Shown: piece after piece, positions 16,512 to 25,689 of the stretch | Numbering within the stretch: position 1 is the stretch's first letter | Layout: every line of letters starts with the position of its first letter | DNA from: Sporomusa sp. KB1 | Lineage (GTDB): Bacteria > Bacillota > Negativicutes > Sporomusales > Sporomusaceae | Assembly (NCBI RefSeq): GCF_007830295.1 | Contig: NZ_VLKC01000002.1 | Location: 902,940-966,939 of the forward strand | Direction of reading: 5' to 3' | Length of the DNA stretch: 64,000 bases | Made by a program: the position numbers and the translations under genes | Notes under the pieces: model-generated | The model's input: only the letters and a program-made list of their open reading frames with translations | The model's database searches: none | Told to the model about the DNA's origin: nothing

Positions 16512-17783
16512 TTAGTCCAATAAATTGCCAGCCTCATCAAACTCCATCTCCATAAGCTCGCCGCAAATTTCAATATCCGGGTTGGCCTGAGCCTCTGGTA
16601 ATAAAGCTTCAGAGATAATGATTTCTCCTATATGGAGGGTGTCTTTAATTCTAACTAATTTTACTTTTGACATATCGCGGGCATTGCAGGTTTTAACTGC
16701 AGTGAGCAGGGCTTCCCGGTCATCGGCCAGCATCATCGGCAGACGGGCAGGCCCAGGAGTCGTATTTGTTATTAAATTAGAATAGGTGTACTCAAAATCT
16801 ATTTTATTAAACAATTTGCGGGTAGTATAATCCGCAACCCCCATCCCGCAGGCGTTACCATTTGTCTCTTTTGTCAAATCAAGCACTACCACTTTGTTAG
16901 CATCCAGACCACCGCTGGCATATGGCGTAGGAAAACGTCCGGTTATATTCGGATCCATTCCATCGCCGGATATTTCCTTGCCGATTTGATCGACGACGAG
17001 AACATCAATTGGATCAAATAGTATCCGTGGCATCTTGGCTTTGGCCTCAGGCAGCAATTGCTGGTCGACTTCCATAATTTTCTCAGCCGGTACTGCCACG
17101 AGTGTTGATATCTTGTCATAAGCATTCTCGACCGTTGCAATAGCAAACAATACCTTGCAGCACGCAAGTTTTACCTTAGCCATTTCAAAAACATGTTCGG
17201 CCATATGCTTGAAACTATACATGTGACAAGTTTCTGCACCTTTTTGCTTACCAAGACCAATGGTAAGCATTTTGGCTAAACCGCTTTCGCAGGGCCCACG
17301 GTAAGCAGTATGGGGTTTTATCCGGTTGATAATTACAATCCCATCTGCTTCATAGGCGTTTTTATCGATATGCACGGCAAGTCCGTTGCTAATTTTACCA
17401 ATTTCAACAACTTCCATTGATGAAACAATTGGACAGCCAACACTCTCTTCGGTAACCCCAAGACTAGCTAATACTTTGGCTTGTCCGGCAGCGGTAGCGC
17501 CACCGTGGCTGCCCATGGCCGGTACGACAAAAGGTTCGCCGCCGCGCTGTCTGATTTCGGCTACTGTCAGCCGAACCAACTCAGGAATCCTGTCCATACC
17601 CCTGCTGCCTACGGCAATAGCAATACGCATACCTGGTTTTACTCTGTCACCAATATCTGCTTTAGCTAACTCCTGCCGCATAGTTCCTGGTATATCACTG
17701 ATTTCTGTTACCTTAAAATTCTGGCGGATTTTTACCACCCGCGGCAGCTGTATTCCCTTCAGTAATTCTTGTATAATCCCCAT
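16512..17783 (-). CDS. LarA-superfamily (lactate racemase-like, DUF2088-related) protein
   Basis: 423 aa, matching the two-domain LarA fold in length. N-terminal domain features include AIAVGSRGMDRIPELVRLTV and VPAMGSHGGATAAGQ; the middle has IINRIKPHTAYRGPCESGLA and KMLTIGLGKQKGAETCH, corresponding to the His/Lys region that carries the nickel-pincer cofactor in true lactate racemase. The sequence is distant from LarA, so racemisation or epimerisation of an alpha-hydroxy acid is a family-level guess. It is the last gene of an operon with a UxaA/SuyAB-type lyase, 26 bp downstream, and may supply the correct stereoisomer to it. Ribosome site GGAGGAG. Confidence 0.72.
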   Translation of the reverse strand: MGIIQELLKGIQLPRVVKIRQNFKVTEISDIPGTMRQELAKADIGDRVKPGMRIAIAVGSRGMDRIPELVRLTVAEIRQRGGEPFVVPAMGSHGGATAAGQAKVLASLGVTEESVGCPIVSSMEVVEIGKISNGLAVHIDKNAYEADGIVIINRIKPHTAYRGPCESGLAKMLTIGLGKQKGAETCHMYSFKHMAEHVFEMAKVKLACCKVLFAIATVENAYDKISTLVAVPAEKIMEVDQQLLPEAKAKMPRILFDPIDVLVVDQIGKEISGDGMDPNITGRFPTPYASGGLDANKVVVLDLTKETNGNACGMGVADYTTRKLFNKIDFEYTYSNLITNTTPGPARLPMMLADDREALLTAVKTCNARDMSKVKLVRIKDTLHIGEIIISEALLPEAQANPDIEICGELMEMEFDEAGNLLD

Positions 17784-17809
17784 TAGCAGCTCCTCCTTCT
17801 TACATCTTA

Positions 17810-18973
17810 CTACATCGTTGGGCCAATACGCATAATTGCAAAATCGTTATGTCCCAATACCTCAGCCTTCGTAACTTTACCGGAAGCAACCGCCAGCATT
17901 TCAGCAACTATCCGCTTGCCAACCTCTTGAACGGTTTCATCACCAGTTATGACTGTGCCGGCATTAAGATCCATATTATCGCTCATTCTTTGGAACATGG
18001 CCGTATTGGTAGCAACTTTGATAGTCGGTGCAATCGGCGACCCGGTAGGAGTGCCACGACCAGTGGTAAATACACAAATATGGCAACCACCTGCCACCAT
18101 TCCAGTTAATTGTTCAATATCATTACCAGGCGTATTCATAAAGACAAGCCCCTTGGTAGTCACCTTTTCCGCCCAGTCAATAACGGCTTGCAATGGTCGC
18201 GATCCACCCTTATACACACAGCCCAGAGACTTTTCTTCGATAGAGGACAGGCCACCTTCTATATTGCCTGGCGTCGGATTACTGCCCCGCATATCTACTC
18301 CCATCTGCTTGGCAGACTCTTCAAAGCCCTTGATAGTGGCATAACACTTCTCTTTCACAGCCTCATTAATTGCCCGTTCGGCAATAATATGGTCAGCCCC
18401 AATTAGTTCAGCGGTCTCGGCAAGTATCGACGTGCCACCGGCATCAATTAAGATATCGCTAGCTACGCCCAGTGCTGGATTGCCTGATAGTCCGGAACAG
18501 GCATCAGAACCACCGCATTCTGTTCCCAGAATTAGTTCTGCTGCATCAATAGGCTCACGTTTTAGCATCGACGCTTCAATCACCATGTTCTGAGCAGCCG
18601 CTGCACCGGCTTGTATGGATTTAAACGAGCCGCCCTCGTCCTGAATAATGATGGTATGCACAGGTTTGTACGGACATTGCTTTTTGATGGCCGCTGCCAC
18701 ATCCTGCGCACGTATTACTTCACAGCCCAGACCAACAACGACTATCCCGTAGACATTAGGATGAATACCATGGCCGATAAAGGCACGTGTTGTCTGCTCT
18801 GCATCTGCCCCCAACTGCGAACAGCCATGTTGGTGTTCCACCCAGGTAGTTCCCTTTACATTTGCCGCAATACCCCGCGCCACTTGGTTGGCACAATTTA
18901 CTGTTGGTAAAACCAATACATGATTACGAATTCCCACCGTTTTATCCGGACGGCGATATCCCATAAAATTCAT
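17810..18973 (-). CDS. UxaA/SuyB-family hydro-lyase, large subunit
   Basis: 387 aa. Corresponds to the C-terminal domain of altronate/galactarate dehydratase and to SuyB, the large subunit of (R)-sulfolactate sulfo-lyase. Typical stretches are GYRRPDKTVGIRNHVLVLPT at 5-24, VEHQHGCSQLG, GTECGGSDACSGLSGNPALG and FTTGRGTPTGSPIAPTIKV. The conserved Cys residues in these suit Fe-dependent lyases. The small SAF-domain subunit is encoded 24 bp upstream, so the enzyme is a two-subunit type. Substrate cannot be decided: sulfolactate, or a sugar acid. The operon is under a sigma-54 promoter and a PrpR-type activator. Confidence 0.85.
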   Translation of the reverse strand: MNFMGYRRPDKTVGIRNHVLVLPTVNCANQVARGIAANVKGTTWVEHQHGCSQLGADAEQTTRAFIGHGIHPNVYGIVVVGLGCEVIRAQDVAAAIKKQCPYKPVHTIIIQDEGGSFKSIQAGAAAAQNMVIEASMLKREPIDAAELILGTECGGSDACSGLSGNPALGVASDILIDAGGTSILAETAELIGADHIIAERAINEAVKEKCYATIKGFEESAKQMGVDMRGSNPTPGNIEGGLSSIEEKSLGCVYKGGSRPLQAVIDWAEKVTTKGLVFMNTPGNDIEQLTGMVAGGCHICVFTTGRGTPTGSPIAPTIKVATNTAMFQRMSDNMDLNAGTVITGDETVQEVGKRIVAEMLAVASGKVTKAEVLGHNDFAIMRIGPTM

Positions 18974-18997
18974 CGTTTATCACTCCTATAACTTTTC

Positions 18998-19297
18998 TTA
19001 TTTGCTGACCAAGTCACCGCGCCCACGACAGCCTACTATATTGTGTACATGGGTATGCTGCCCTGCCGCTATGTCGGTAGTTGCCATCCCGATAACTTCA
19101 CCATACTTAATAATTTTTTCGTCCTTGGCGATAGCCTTAATGGCTACTTTATGTCCAAAAGGAATTCGGTCGGTAACATGCAGAGTTACTGTTTCACCAT
19201 CAATATTGATTGCAATATCTGAGCCTGCTTCAACATCCTCGGTCACAGTCGCAACATTGTCTTTGCTTTTCATAACTATGGCTTTGAATTTATTCAT
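18998..19297 (-). CDS. UxaA/SuyA-family hydro-lyase, small SAF-domain subunit
   Basis: 99 aa. It is a SAF-domain protein equivalent to the N-terminal domain of altronate dehydratase or to SuyA. The conserved central part reads VTDRIPFGHKVAIKAIAKDE and KYGEVIGMATTDIAAGQHTH, ending HVHNIVGCRGRGD, the family's HVHN motif. First gene after the sigma-54 promoter, with GGAGGAAC before the ATG. Works with the large subunit encoded next. Confidence 0.87.
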   Translation of the reverse strand: MNKFKAIVMKSKDNVATVTEDVEAGSDIAINIDGETVTLHVTDRIPFGHKVAIKAIAKDEKIIKYGEVIGMATTDIAAGQHTHVHNIVGCRGRGDLVSK

Positions 19298-19356
19298 ATT
19301 GTTCCTCCAAAACTCATTTATTCATTGTGAGTAATTAGTCTCATTCCATAGTAATA

Positions 19357-19372
19357 GCAAGTTCCGTGCCAA
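19357..19372 (-). promoter_or_regulatory. Sigma-54 promoter of the lyase operon
   Basis: On the minus strand TTGGCACGGAACTTGC matches the -24/-12 consensus TGGCAC-N5-TTGC exactly. Transcription would begin near 19345, about 48 bp before the small-subunit gene. The gene immediately upstream encodes a sigma-54 activator, so regulator and target agree. Possible upstream activator sites include two TGAAAC boxes near 19480-19510 on the minus strand. Confidence 0.85.
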
Positions 19373-19535
19373 GCTTGTTTCTCTTGTTTTACGACTTCAG
19401 CCATAGGCGCTCATGCCTGGATTCACTGCTCTGGCCTCAATAGCCATCAAGCTGTGGCGTATACGATCCGTCAGTCGTACCGCAACGAATTGTTTCAGAT
19501 TAACATATCGTTTCATTATTTGTTCCACTATCTAT

Positions 19536-21401
19536 TCACTGCCGCAGCTTTCGCCACAAGGTGGTGCGGCTAATTCCCAGCCTTTGGGCAGTCCGCGTAT
19601 AATTGTATTTTTCCTCAAACAATACTTGTTCAATTTCATGCCTTGCCACGCCATCCCGCGCAGCAGTACTTGGAGTGTCACTCACAACAGGTCCGTAAGC
19701 GGCCAGTTCCTGACGAACCATCACTTCCTCAATAAATGGTCCGGCAGCAAGCAGCTTAACCCTTTCAATAACATTTTCCAATTCACGTATATTACCCCGC
19801 CAATATTGCTTTTGCAAGAATTTCACTGCACCCTCAGTAATTCCCACAATATTGCCGCGCGGAGATTTTTCCAAAAAGCTCTGTATCAACTCAGGAATAT
19901 CCTCCACCCGCTCTCTGAGGGGTGGAATATGCAGCCGCAAAACATCTAAGCGGTAGTACAAATCAACCCGAAACTTCTTTTCGTCAACTAAGTGCATCAT
20001 ATCTTGATTAGTAGCTGACAATATGCGTACATTTACCGGAATAAGCCCTTCAGCCCCTAAGCGCATTACTTCTTTTTCTTGCAAAACCCGCAATAGCCTG
20101 GCCTGCAAGGATAAAGGCATTTCACCAATCTCATCTAAAAAAATAGTTCCACCATGCGCGACCTCAAACAAGCCGGACTTTCCGCCTTTTTTCGCTCCGG
20201 TAAATGCTCCTTCCTCATAACCAAAAAGCTCACTTTCCAACAAAGCTTCCGGCAGTGCAGCACAGTTTATTGCTACAAACGGCCCTGTCTTCCGTTGACT
20301 TAAGTTATGAATACTCTGCGCAACCCGTTCTTTGCCAGTCCCAGATTCACCGGTGATCAGTACCGTCGCGTCATTAGCCGCATATTGCCGCACACGTTCT
20401 TTAACAACTTTCATCTGTGGTGAAGCAGCACTTATTTGTTCCAGATAGAACTTAGCCACAAGCCCTTTCTTATTCAATTTTTGCCGCACAACCTGCTCAA
20501 AATACTGCAATTGCGTGACATCCTGCACATTGGCAATAGCCCCGACGATGTCCTCGCCAAGCTTAATGGGAATTCGTTTTATTGCAAAAACCCGGTTGTT
20601 TATACTCCGTACGCTTTCCTGTTCACACGTATCACCTGTTAGGCAATCCCGCAAACCATCATCAGGAATAATATCGCCAATTTTCCTGCCAATAACCTCG
20701 GCGCTTTGAATTTGATACATTCGTTCTATGGCCGGGTTTAACGTAGTAACCTGTTCATTTTTATCAATAGCAATGATTCCATCAGCAGTAGCATCGATAA
20801 TTGTACGAAACAGCTGTGCCTTTTCCCTTTCACGCCGGCGAACATCAGCAAGCTTGATGGCCTCAGTAATAGCTTTGCTTACAGACTCTACCGCTGATTC
20901 AATAAGTCCCACCTTTAAACCTCGTTCAATAAGCAGCCTGGCCGAGGAAGCATCTCCCAAAAATGTATTGATACCTTGACGGCAGGCTGTTTCAATCATT
21001 TCTTGGGCAATCATTTCGTTTTCCACAAAAATTTCATGGATAGGTATGCCGATCAAATCGCCTAGCTTCTCACACTCAAACAAAAAGCGCCGCATAAATA
21101 CCACACCCACCGTACCCGAAACATGACCAACACTTTTTAAAGCCCTAAGAATATCAAAGGCGGTAACTTGAATCTCTACTACCGGAACATCCACATGGTT
21201 GGCAATCAAAGTCGCTGTTCCCCCACGGCTAATGATGACATCAACGCCTCTTTTTACAGCCTGGTATGCTTGTTCTAATCCGATTTCCAAGAGACCAGGT
21301 ATTATCTCGATCTCACCTCGCCAATTAAAGTCTTGTTTTGCCAACGCCTCCTTGGCAGCATCAACAATATTGGTCATAGGAGCAATAATCGCAATCCTCA
21401 T
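19536..21401 (-). CDS. Sigma-54-dependent transcriptional activator, PrpR-N/PAS/AAA+/Fis type
   Basis: 621 aa from the ATG at 21401, preceded by GAGGTGG; a GTG three codons upstream overlaps that site. Domains: PrpR N-terminal sensor (about 1-190), short coiled linker, PAS (195-295), AAA+ (325-555) with Walker A GESGTGKE and the sigma-54 contact loop GAFTGA (about residue 400), and a C-terminal Fis-type helix-turn-helix ending RTAQRLGISRTTLWRKLRQ. It drives the TGGCAC promoter 164 bp downstream. PrpR-type sensors bind small carboxylates, matching a hydroxy-acid or sulfolactate lyase operon. The PAS domain adds a second input. Confidence 0.9.
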   Translation of the reverse strand: MRIAIIAPMTNIVDAAKEALAKQDFNWRGEIEIIPGLLEIGLEQAYQAVKRGVDVIISRGGTATLIANHVDVPVVEIQVTAFDILRALKSVGHVSGTVGVVFMRRFLFECEKLGDLIGIPIHEIFVENEMIAQEMIETACRQGINTFLGDASSARLLIERGLKVGLIESAVESVSKAITEAIKLADVRRREREKAQLFRTIIDATADGIIAIDKNEQVTTLNPAIERMYQIQSAEVIGRKIGDIIPDDGLRDCLTGDTCEQESVRSINNRVFAIKRIPIKLGEDIVGAIANVQDVTQLQYFEQVVRQKLNKKGLVAKFYLEQISAASPQMKVVKERVRQYAANDATVLITGESGTGKERVAQSIHNLSQRKTGPFVAINCAALPEALLESELFGYEEGAFTGAKKGGKSGLFEVAHGGTIFLDEIGEMPLSLQARLLRVLQEKEVMRLGAEGLIPVNVRILSATNQDMMHLVDEKKFRVDLYYRLDVLRLHIPPLRERVEDIPELIQSFLEKSPRGNIVGITEGAVKFLQKQYWRGNIRELENVIERVKLLAAGPFIEEVMVRQELAAYGPVVSDTPSTAARDGVARHEIEQVLFEEKYNYTRTAQRLGISRTTLWRKLRQ

Positions 21402-21477
21402 AAACTCCACCTCGTTTGTTCACCAATATCAAACATAGTTTTCATCACCTGTATGCTTTTATATTCGCAAATAATCA

Positions 21478-21525
21478 TATAAAAAAAGTACCCACAACCT
21501 ATGCCAGCTAAGTTATGGGTACTTT
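21478..21525 (-). terminator. Terminator of hutH
   Basis: AAAGTACCCA (21485-21494) pairs with TGGGTACTTT (21516-21525); the minus strand continues with a T-run. It lies 40 bp after the hutH stop and before the regulator gene. Confidence 0.82.
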
Positions 21526-21565
21526 CTCTATGCAAAATACAAATTCCTCTAAAACTACTAGAGTG

Positions 21566-23095
21566 TTAGCTTATTTTAAGCGTTCCTATCGCTTCTTCTA
21601 CTTTTATTACCAGTGTTCTGTCAGCAATTAAATCATAAATACTTTTGATATCCGGGGCAGGCATTCTGTCTTCATCTAAATGAGGCACTACCTGACGAAT
21701 AGCCTTGTGAGCTGCACCGGTACCTTTGCCGGGGTTCAGCGGCGACAAGAAGTCAATACCCTGCGCAGCCGCCAAACACTCAATTGCCAATATATAACGC
21801 ACATTATCCAGGATCTCTCCAGCCTGCCGGGCGGCAATTGTCCCCATACTGACATGATCTTCCTGGTTCGCCGAGGTGGGAATCGAATCCGCACTGGCCG
21901 GATGGACAAGCACCTTGTTCTCCGATACTAAGGAAGCAGCTGTATACTGGGTAATCATCAAACCGGAGTCTTCGCCAGGATAGGCGGTCAGAAACGGCGG
22001 TAACTCGCTTAAATGGGAATCAAGCAAACGGTTGGTGCGCCGCTCGGAGATATTGCCGATCTCCGCCAGAGCCAGCTTGAGATAATCCATGACTAAGGCA
22101 ATAGGCTGCCCATGGAAGTTACCACCAGAGATGGCTTCGCCCGTATCAGGCATAATCAACGGATTATCAGTAGCGGCATTAATTTCGACTGTTAATGTTT
22201 CTTCCAGCCGCCGCAGGGCGTCTTTGGATGCGCCATGAACCTGTGGTACGCAGCGCAGGGAATAGGCATCCTGCACCTTGGAGCAATTGACATGGGATTC
22301 AATAATAGCACTGTCAGCCGTCAGTCGCAGCATGTTCTCTGTAGTAGCAAGCTGTCCAATATGCGGCCTGACCTGGCTGATACGCGGATCAAAGGCAGTA
22401 CGGGTTCCCTTAAGGGCTTCGATACAAAGCGCGGCAGCCACATCAGCTGTCTTCATAAGATCAACAGCATCCTGCCAAACCATACAACCTACAGCTGTCA
22501 TAATTTGAGTACCATTAATAAGAGCCAATCCTTCCTTGCCGCCAAGCGCCACCGGTTTGAGGCCATTTTGCGCTAACGCTTCGGCCCCGCTCACCAGCTT
22601 ACCATTGACAAAAGCCTGACCTTCCCCCAGCATGACTAACACCATATGAGAAAGAGGCGCCAAATCACCACTAGCCCCTACCGATCCTTTTGCCGGAACA
22701 GCCGGGCACACCCGCTTATTTAACATAGCAAGCAGCATTTCTACAGAAGAAAGTTTAATTCCTGAATAACCTTTGGCCAATGAATTCGCTCTAAGCACCA
22801 TGGCTGACCGCACAACATCCTCAGGTAAATATTGCCCCACGCCAGTCGCGTGGCTTAAAATTAAGTTTCTTTGCAGCTTTTCCCGTTTTTCCTTGGAAAT
22901 AAATATCTGGCTAAAATCACCAAAGCCTGTAGAAATTCCGTAGACCGGACTTTCCTCTTCCAAAATTTTGTCTACAATTTTCCGACTGTCGATAATTTGC
23001 TTACGCCCCGCTTCACTTAATCCCACTGTTTCATAGCCCCGGGCCACCTTTACCACATCTGCCAATGTCAAAGAATATCCGTCTACTATTATCAT
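21566..23095 (-). CDS. hutH: Histidine ammonia-lyase
   Basis: 509 aa, the usual length. Converts L-histidine to urocanate and ammonia, first step of histidine use. The MIO-forming Ala-Ser-Gly (residues 141-143) lies in GSVGASGDLAPLSHM, the substrate-binding VYGISTGFG is at 51-59, and the QEDHVSMG motif is near residue 415. Ribosome site AGGAGG precedes the ATG. hutP lies upstream on the same strand, with an attenuator and then a group II intron between the two. No hutU/hutI follow in this window, so the pathway is either incomplete here or continued elsewhere. Confidence 0.95.
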   Translation of the reverse strand: MIIVDGYSLTLADVVKVARGYETVGLSEAGRKQIIDSRKIVDKILEEESPVYGISTGFGDFSQIFISKEKREKLQRNLILSHATGVGQYLPEDVVRSAMVLRANSLAKGYSGIKLSSVEMLLAMLNKRVCPAVPAKGSVGASGDLAPLSHMVLVMLGEGQAFVNGKLVSGAEALAQNGLKPVALGGKEGLALINGTQIMTAVGCMVWQDAVDLMKTADVAAALCIEALKGTRTAFDPRISQVRPHIGQLATTENMLRLTADSAIIESHVNCSKVQDAYSLRCVPQVHGASKDALRRLEETLTVEINAATDNPLIMPDTGEAISGGNFHGQPIALVMDYLKLALAEIGNISERRTNRLLDSHLSELPPFLTAYPGEDSGLMITQYTAASLVSENKVLVHPASADSIPTSANQEDHVSMGTIAARQAGEILDNVRYILAIECLAAAQGIDFLSPLNPGKGTGAAHKAIRQVVPHLDEDRMPAPDIKSIYDLIADRTLVIKVEEAIGTLKIS

Positions 23096-23186
23096 TTTTT
23101 CCAGCCTCCTATTTAATTTGCGAATCAGTCTGCGAAATACCTGGCAATTTATTTATTATTCATAAGTAGTATCTCCTTTATTACTA

Positions 23187-25095
23187 ATCGGGTAGGAAGC
23201 TGACCCTTAGTGAGTCAGCCGACCTCCCACAGAACCGTACGTACCGTTCGGTATACGGCTCCTCCTATGTTTACGCACAAACAGACTCGTAGTAATCAAG
23301 AAAATTGAAATATCCTGCCTTCTTAAGTCTCTCGGCAGAGATGGCTTTGGCAACAATCGGGTTACGGGCAACATGCCAGTACCCTTTTCTTATGTTTGCA
23401 CCTTCCCATGCTACCCAGTCCACTATTCCCAGTTTCTTAAGCATAGCGTATCGCGTCCTTATCCTTTTCCACTGTTTCCAGACAACCATCCGGATACGTC
23501 TCCGTAACCACTGATCTGTTGTTTTCAGTAGATTCTTCATATCTGCAAGTTTAAAGTAGTTCACCCATCCAGTTACAAACTGTTTGAGTTTTTCCTTCCT
23601 CTGCTCATATCCCATTCCGTTGCTTCTTGATGTAATTTCGCGAATCCTCGCTTTCATCTTTATAATGCTTTTGGGGTGTACTCGCAGACCCACATTTCTG
23701 TTCTTGTTGATATAGAACGCGTAACCTAAGAATTTGACCTTGCCTACGTAGGCTACTGCTGTCTTTTCCTTGTTCACTTTGAGGAATAATTTCTTCTCTA
23801 TGAACGGGATTAGATTTTCCAGTGTCCTTTGGGCCGCTCTTTTGCTTTTGCAGAAGATGAGCATATCGTCTGCATAACGGACGAACCTGTGCCCTCTTCG
23901 TTCAAGTTCCTCATCTAGCTCATTCAGAAGGATATTTCCACAAATTGGACTTAGAGGTCCCCCTTGCGGTACTCCTAGTTCCGTTTCCTCGAATCTGCCC
24001 ACACGCGTAATAACTCCCGCTCTGAAATATTTATGAATTAGAGATATGACTCTCCCATCCTTTATACTCCGTGACAGTACCTCTATCAGCTTGCTTTGGT
24101 TCACAGTATCAAAAAATTGTTCCAAATCCATATCCACAACGTACTTATACCCGTCGCAAATATTATTCTGACATGCTTTGAGAGCATCATGGGTGCTTCT
24201 TCTTGGTCGGAATCCGTAGCTGTTGTTCGAGAACTTTGGCTCATAGATTGGCGTCAAAACCTGCGCTATTGCCTGCTGTATGACTCGGTCTACGGCTGTT
24301 GGTATTCCCAACTTTCTCATTTTCTTCCCGCCATCTTTGGGTATCTCCACCCTCAGTACAGGTTGAGGTCGGTATTTTCCGTCCTTGATGGTTTGCCGGA
24401 TTTCCTCCCCGTTGTCTTTGAGATATGATAGAAGATCTTCCACCTGCATCCCATCGACTCCGCTTGCCCCTTTGTTCTTCTTAACCCGCTTGTATGCTTG
24501 GTTAAGATTATTTGGGGCAAGGATTTCTTCCAGCAGTCCACATTCTAGTCTGTTGGCATGGGTGCTGTTATTTTCAGTTATCCCTGAACCAGTAAGCGCT
24601 CCCGCATACTCTTTGTGCTCCGCACTATCCCTTTGCGGCCAACCACCTTTGTCACAGTGTTTTCTGCTATTGTTCCGATTCCTGGTAACATTCATTTACT
24701 AACACCTCCAAGGGTTCCGCCCTTCACAGTACCGTCGACGGTACTGCTAGTATGGCTTCATCTGACTCCTCACGACAAATCTTATTTCAACCGGCTTTCG
24801 CAAATATGCTTCCACCGTCCGTGAGGCCTCCCCGGGTAAGAACGCAGTCTTTCGCTCCATCTACCTGCCGCATTTACACAGACTGATTCCGTGTAGTTAT
24901 TGGACTTCGACTTGTTTAGCAGCCTTATCCTCAATTTGTGCCTGATGCGGTTTCTGTTCGTCAGGCCAGAGATTTGCCGCCGCCTTCCTTCACACTCCAT
25001 CTCACGATGGACGCACTTGGCCTTGGCTATACACTTCCCACTACCGGGCGTGTTCGGGACTTTCACCCGTTAGACTGCGCCCATGCCGGGCGCAC
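23187..25095 (-). mobile_element. Group IIC intron, complete, about 1.9 kb
   Basis: The 5' end starts GTGCGCCCGGCATGGGCGCA, as in bacterial class C introns (the Oceanobacillus iheyensis type). Internal landmarks include GGGTGAAAGTCCCGAACACG, GAAAGACTGCGTTCTTACCC and the domain V stem GCCGTATACCGAACGGTACG; domain VI ends ...TTCCTACCCGAT at about 23187. An intact maturase gene lies in domain IV. The 5' exon is a rho-independent terminator hairpin, the known insertion site preference of class C introns. The 3' boundary is good to a few bases. A tiny frame (MNNK, 23149-23163) with AAAGGAG follows directly. Confidence 0.9.
23271..24695 (-). CDS. ltrA: Group II intron reverse transcriptase/maturase
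   Basis: 474 aa. RT domains 0-7 include YGFRPRRSTHDAL, GVPQGGPLSP at 241-250 and the catalytic YADD at residues 274-277 (RYADDMLIFC). The maturase X domain follows (KVKFLGYAFY to FVTGWVNYFKLADMK) and the C-terminus has a basic DNA-binding-like region (WLRRRIRMVVWKQWKRIRTR). No HNH endonuclease, as expected of class C introns. The gene is intact. It sits inside the intron at 23187-25095. Confidence 0.95.
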   Translation of the reverse strand: MNVTRNRNNSRKHCDKGGWPQRDSAEHKEYAGALTGSGITENNSTHANRLECGLLEEILAPNNLNQAYKRVKKNKGASGVDGMQVEDLLSYLKDNGEEIRQTIKDGKYRPQPVLRVEIPKDGGKKMRKLGIPTAVDRVIQQAIAQVLTPIYEPKFSNNSYGFRPRRSTHDALKACQNNICDGYKYVVDMDLEQFFDTVNQSKLIEVLSRSIKDGRVISLIHKYFRAGVITRVGRFEETELGVPQGGPLSPICGNILLNELDEELERRGHRFVRYADDMLIFCKSKRAAQRTLENLIPFIEKKLFLKVNKEKTAVAYVGKVKFLGYAFYINKNRNVGLRVHPKSIIKMKARIREITSRSNGMGYEQRKEKLKQFVTGWVNYFKLADMKNLLKTTDQWLRRRIRMVVWKQWKRIRTRYAMLKKLGIVDWVAWEGANIRKGYWHVARNPIVAKAISAERLKKAGYFNFLDYYESVCA

Positions 25096-25096
25096 T

Positions 25097-25154
25097 AAAA
25101 AGGGGGTAAACTCAGTACTGAGTTTACCCCCTTATGTCTCATAACTTTGGGCTA
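25097..25154 (-). promoter_or_regulatory. HutP-type attenuator between hutP and hutH
   Basis: On the minus strand four NAG triplets at exact 4-nt spacing (TAG-CCCA-AAG-TTAT-GAG-ACAT-AAG, 25154-25131) run into a perfect 30-nt palindrome (25131-25102, GGGGGTAAACTCAG and its complement) followed by TTTTT. NAG-N4-NAG is the recognition pattern of the antiterminator HutP, which binds such RNA with Mg2+ and L-histidine and prevents the terminator from forming. The group II intron begins two bases after the T-run. Confidence 0.85.
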
Positions 25155-25191
25155 GCTTTATTATTACTGCTTTATTTTTTTATTAAGCTGA

Positions 25192-25689
25192 TCAAATTGG
25201 ATTCATCCCCAGGCCAAGCACTTCATGCTCAAAACCCTTCATGGGTGCACCCATATAACCGTACAAGGCAACCGCAATCCATTCCCCGTCATCAGCACAA
25301 CCGACTGTCCTGGGTCCGCGGACTATGCTATATAACAAACCCGCGCTGCGCAACACATTACCTAAGCCTGCATTGCCCCGGCAGATACCCTGATAGGCTT
25401 CCAGAATACTGTGGTATAAAGCGTGTTCTTCCCGATAATTGCTGCTAATAAAGCCTTCGCGCTTTGCTGCTGTTTCGACAGCTGCAAAAATCTTAGCTGA
25501 ATCCATCGATCCCACTTTGCTTTTATACACCTTGTAGCCTACTGGCAAACTCTGATCAAGCAACCTGACCTCTTCAGGTTCTGTTTGCAAGACTGATAAC
25601 ACTGCTATTTTTCCCAAACTCATCATTGAACGATATCCATACTTTCTCCCTATTTCTGCGGGCAAATTAGCACCTGCCGCTACACTCAT
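25192..25689 (-). CDS. hutP: HutP, histidine-dependent RNA antiterminator
   Basis: 165 aa (Bacillus HutP is about 151). Highly conserved regions are KVGSMDSAKIFAAVETAAK, YREEHALYHSILEAYQGICR, WIAVALYGYMGAPMKGFEHE and the end GLGMNPI. The two conserved His in the HALYH motif belong to the metal/histidine site. It binds NAG-repeat RNA when histidine is present and allows read-through into hut genes. Here both the region before hutP and that before hutH carry NAG-repeat attenuators, so it should control itself and hutH. The start codon is slightly uncertain because the ribosome site is weak. Confidence 0.92.
   Translation of the reverse strand: MSVAAGANLPAEIGRKYGYRSMMSLGKIAVLSVLQTEPEEVRLLDQSLPVGYKVYKSKVGSMDSAKIFAAVETAAKREGFISSNYREEHALYHSILEAYQGICRGNAGLGNVLRSAGLLYSIVRGPRTVGCADDGEWIAVALYGYMGAPMKGFEHEVLGLGMNPI

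Noticed and set aside
19413-19949. Long plus-strand frame opposite the sigma-54 activator and its downstream region
   Set aside because: It lies antisense to the Fis-type and AAA+ coding region and across the sigma-54 promoter, has no ribosome site and no recognisable domain.
23101-23186. Separate hutH promoter immediately behind the intron
   Set aside because: No convincing -35/-10 pair could be placed; only a tiny frame (MNNK) with a ribosome site and the hutH ribosome site are visible.
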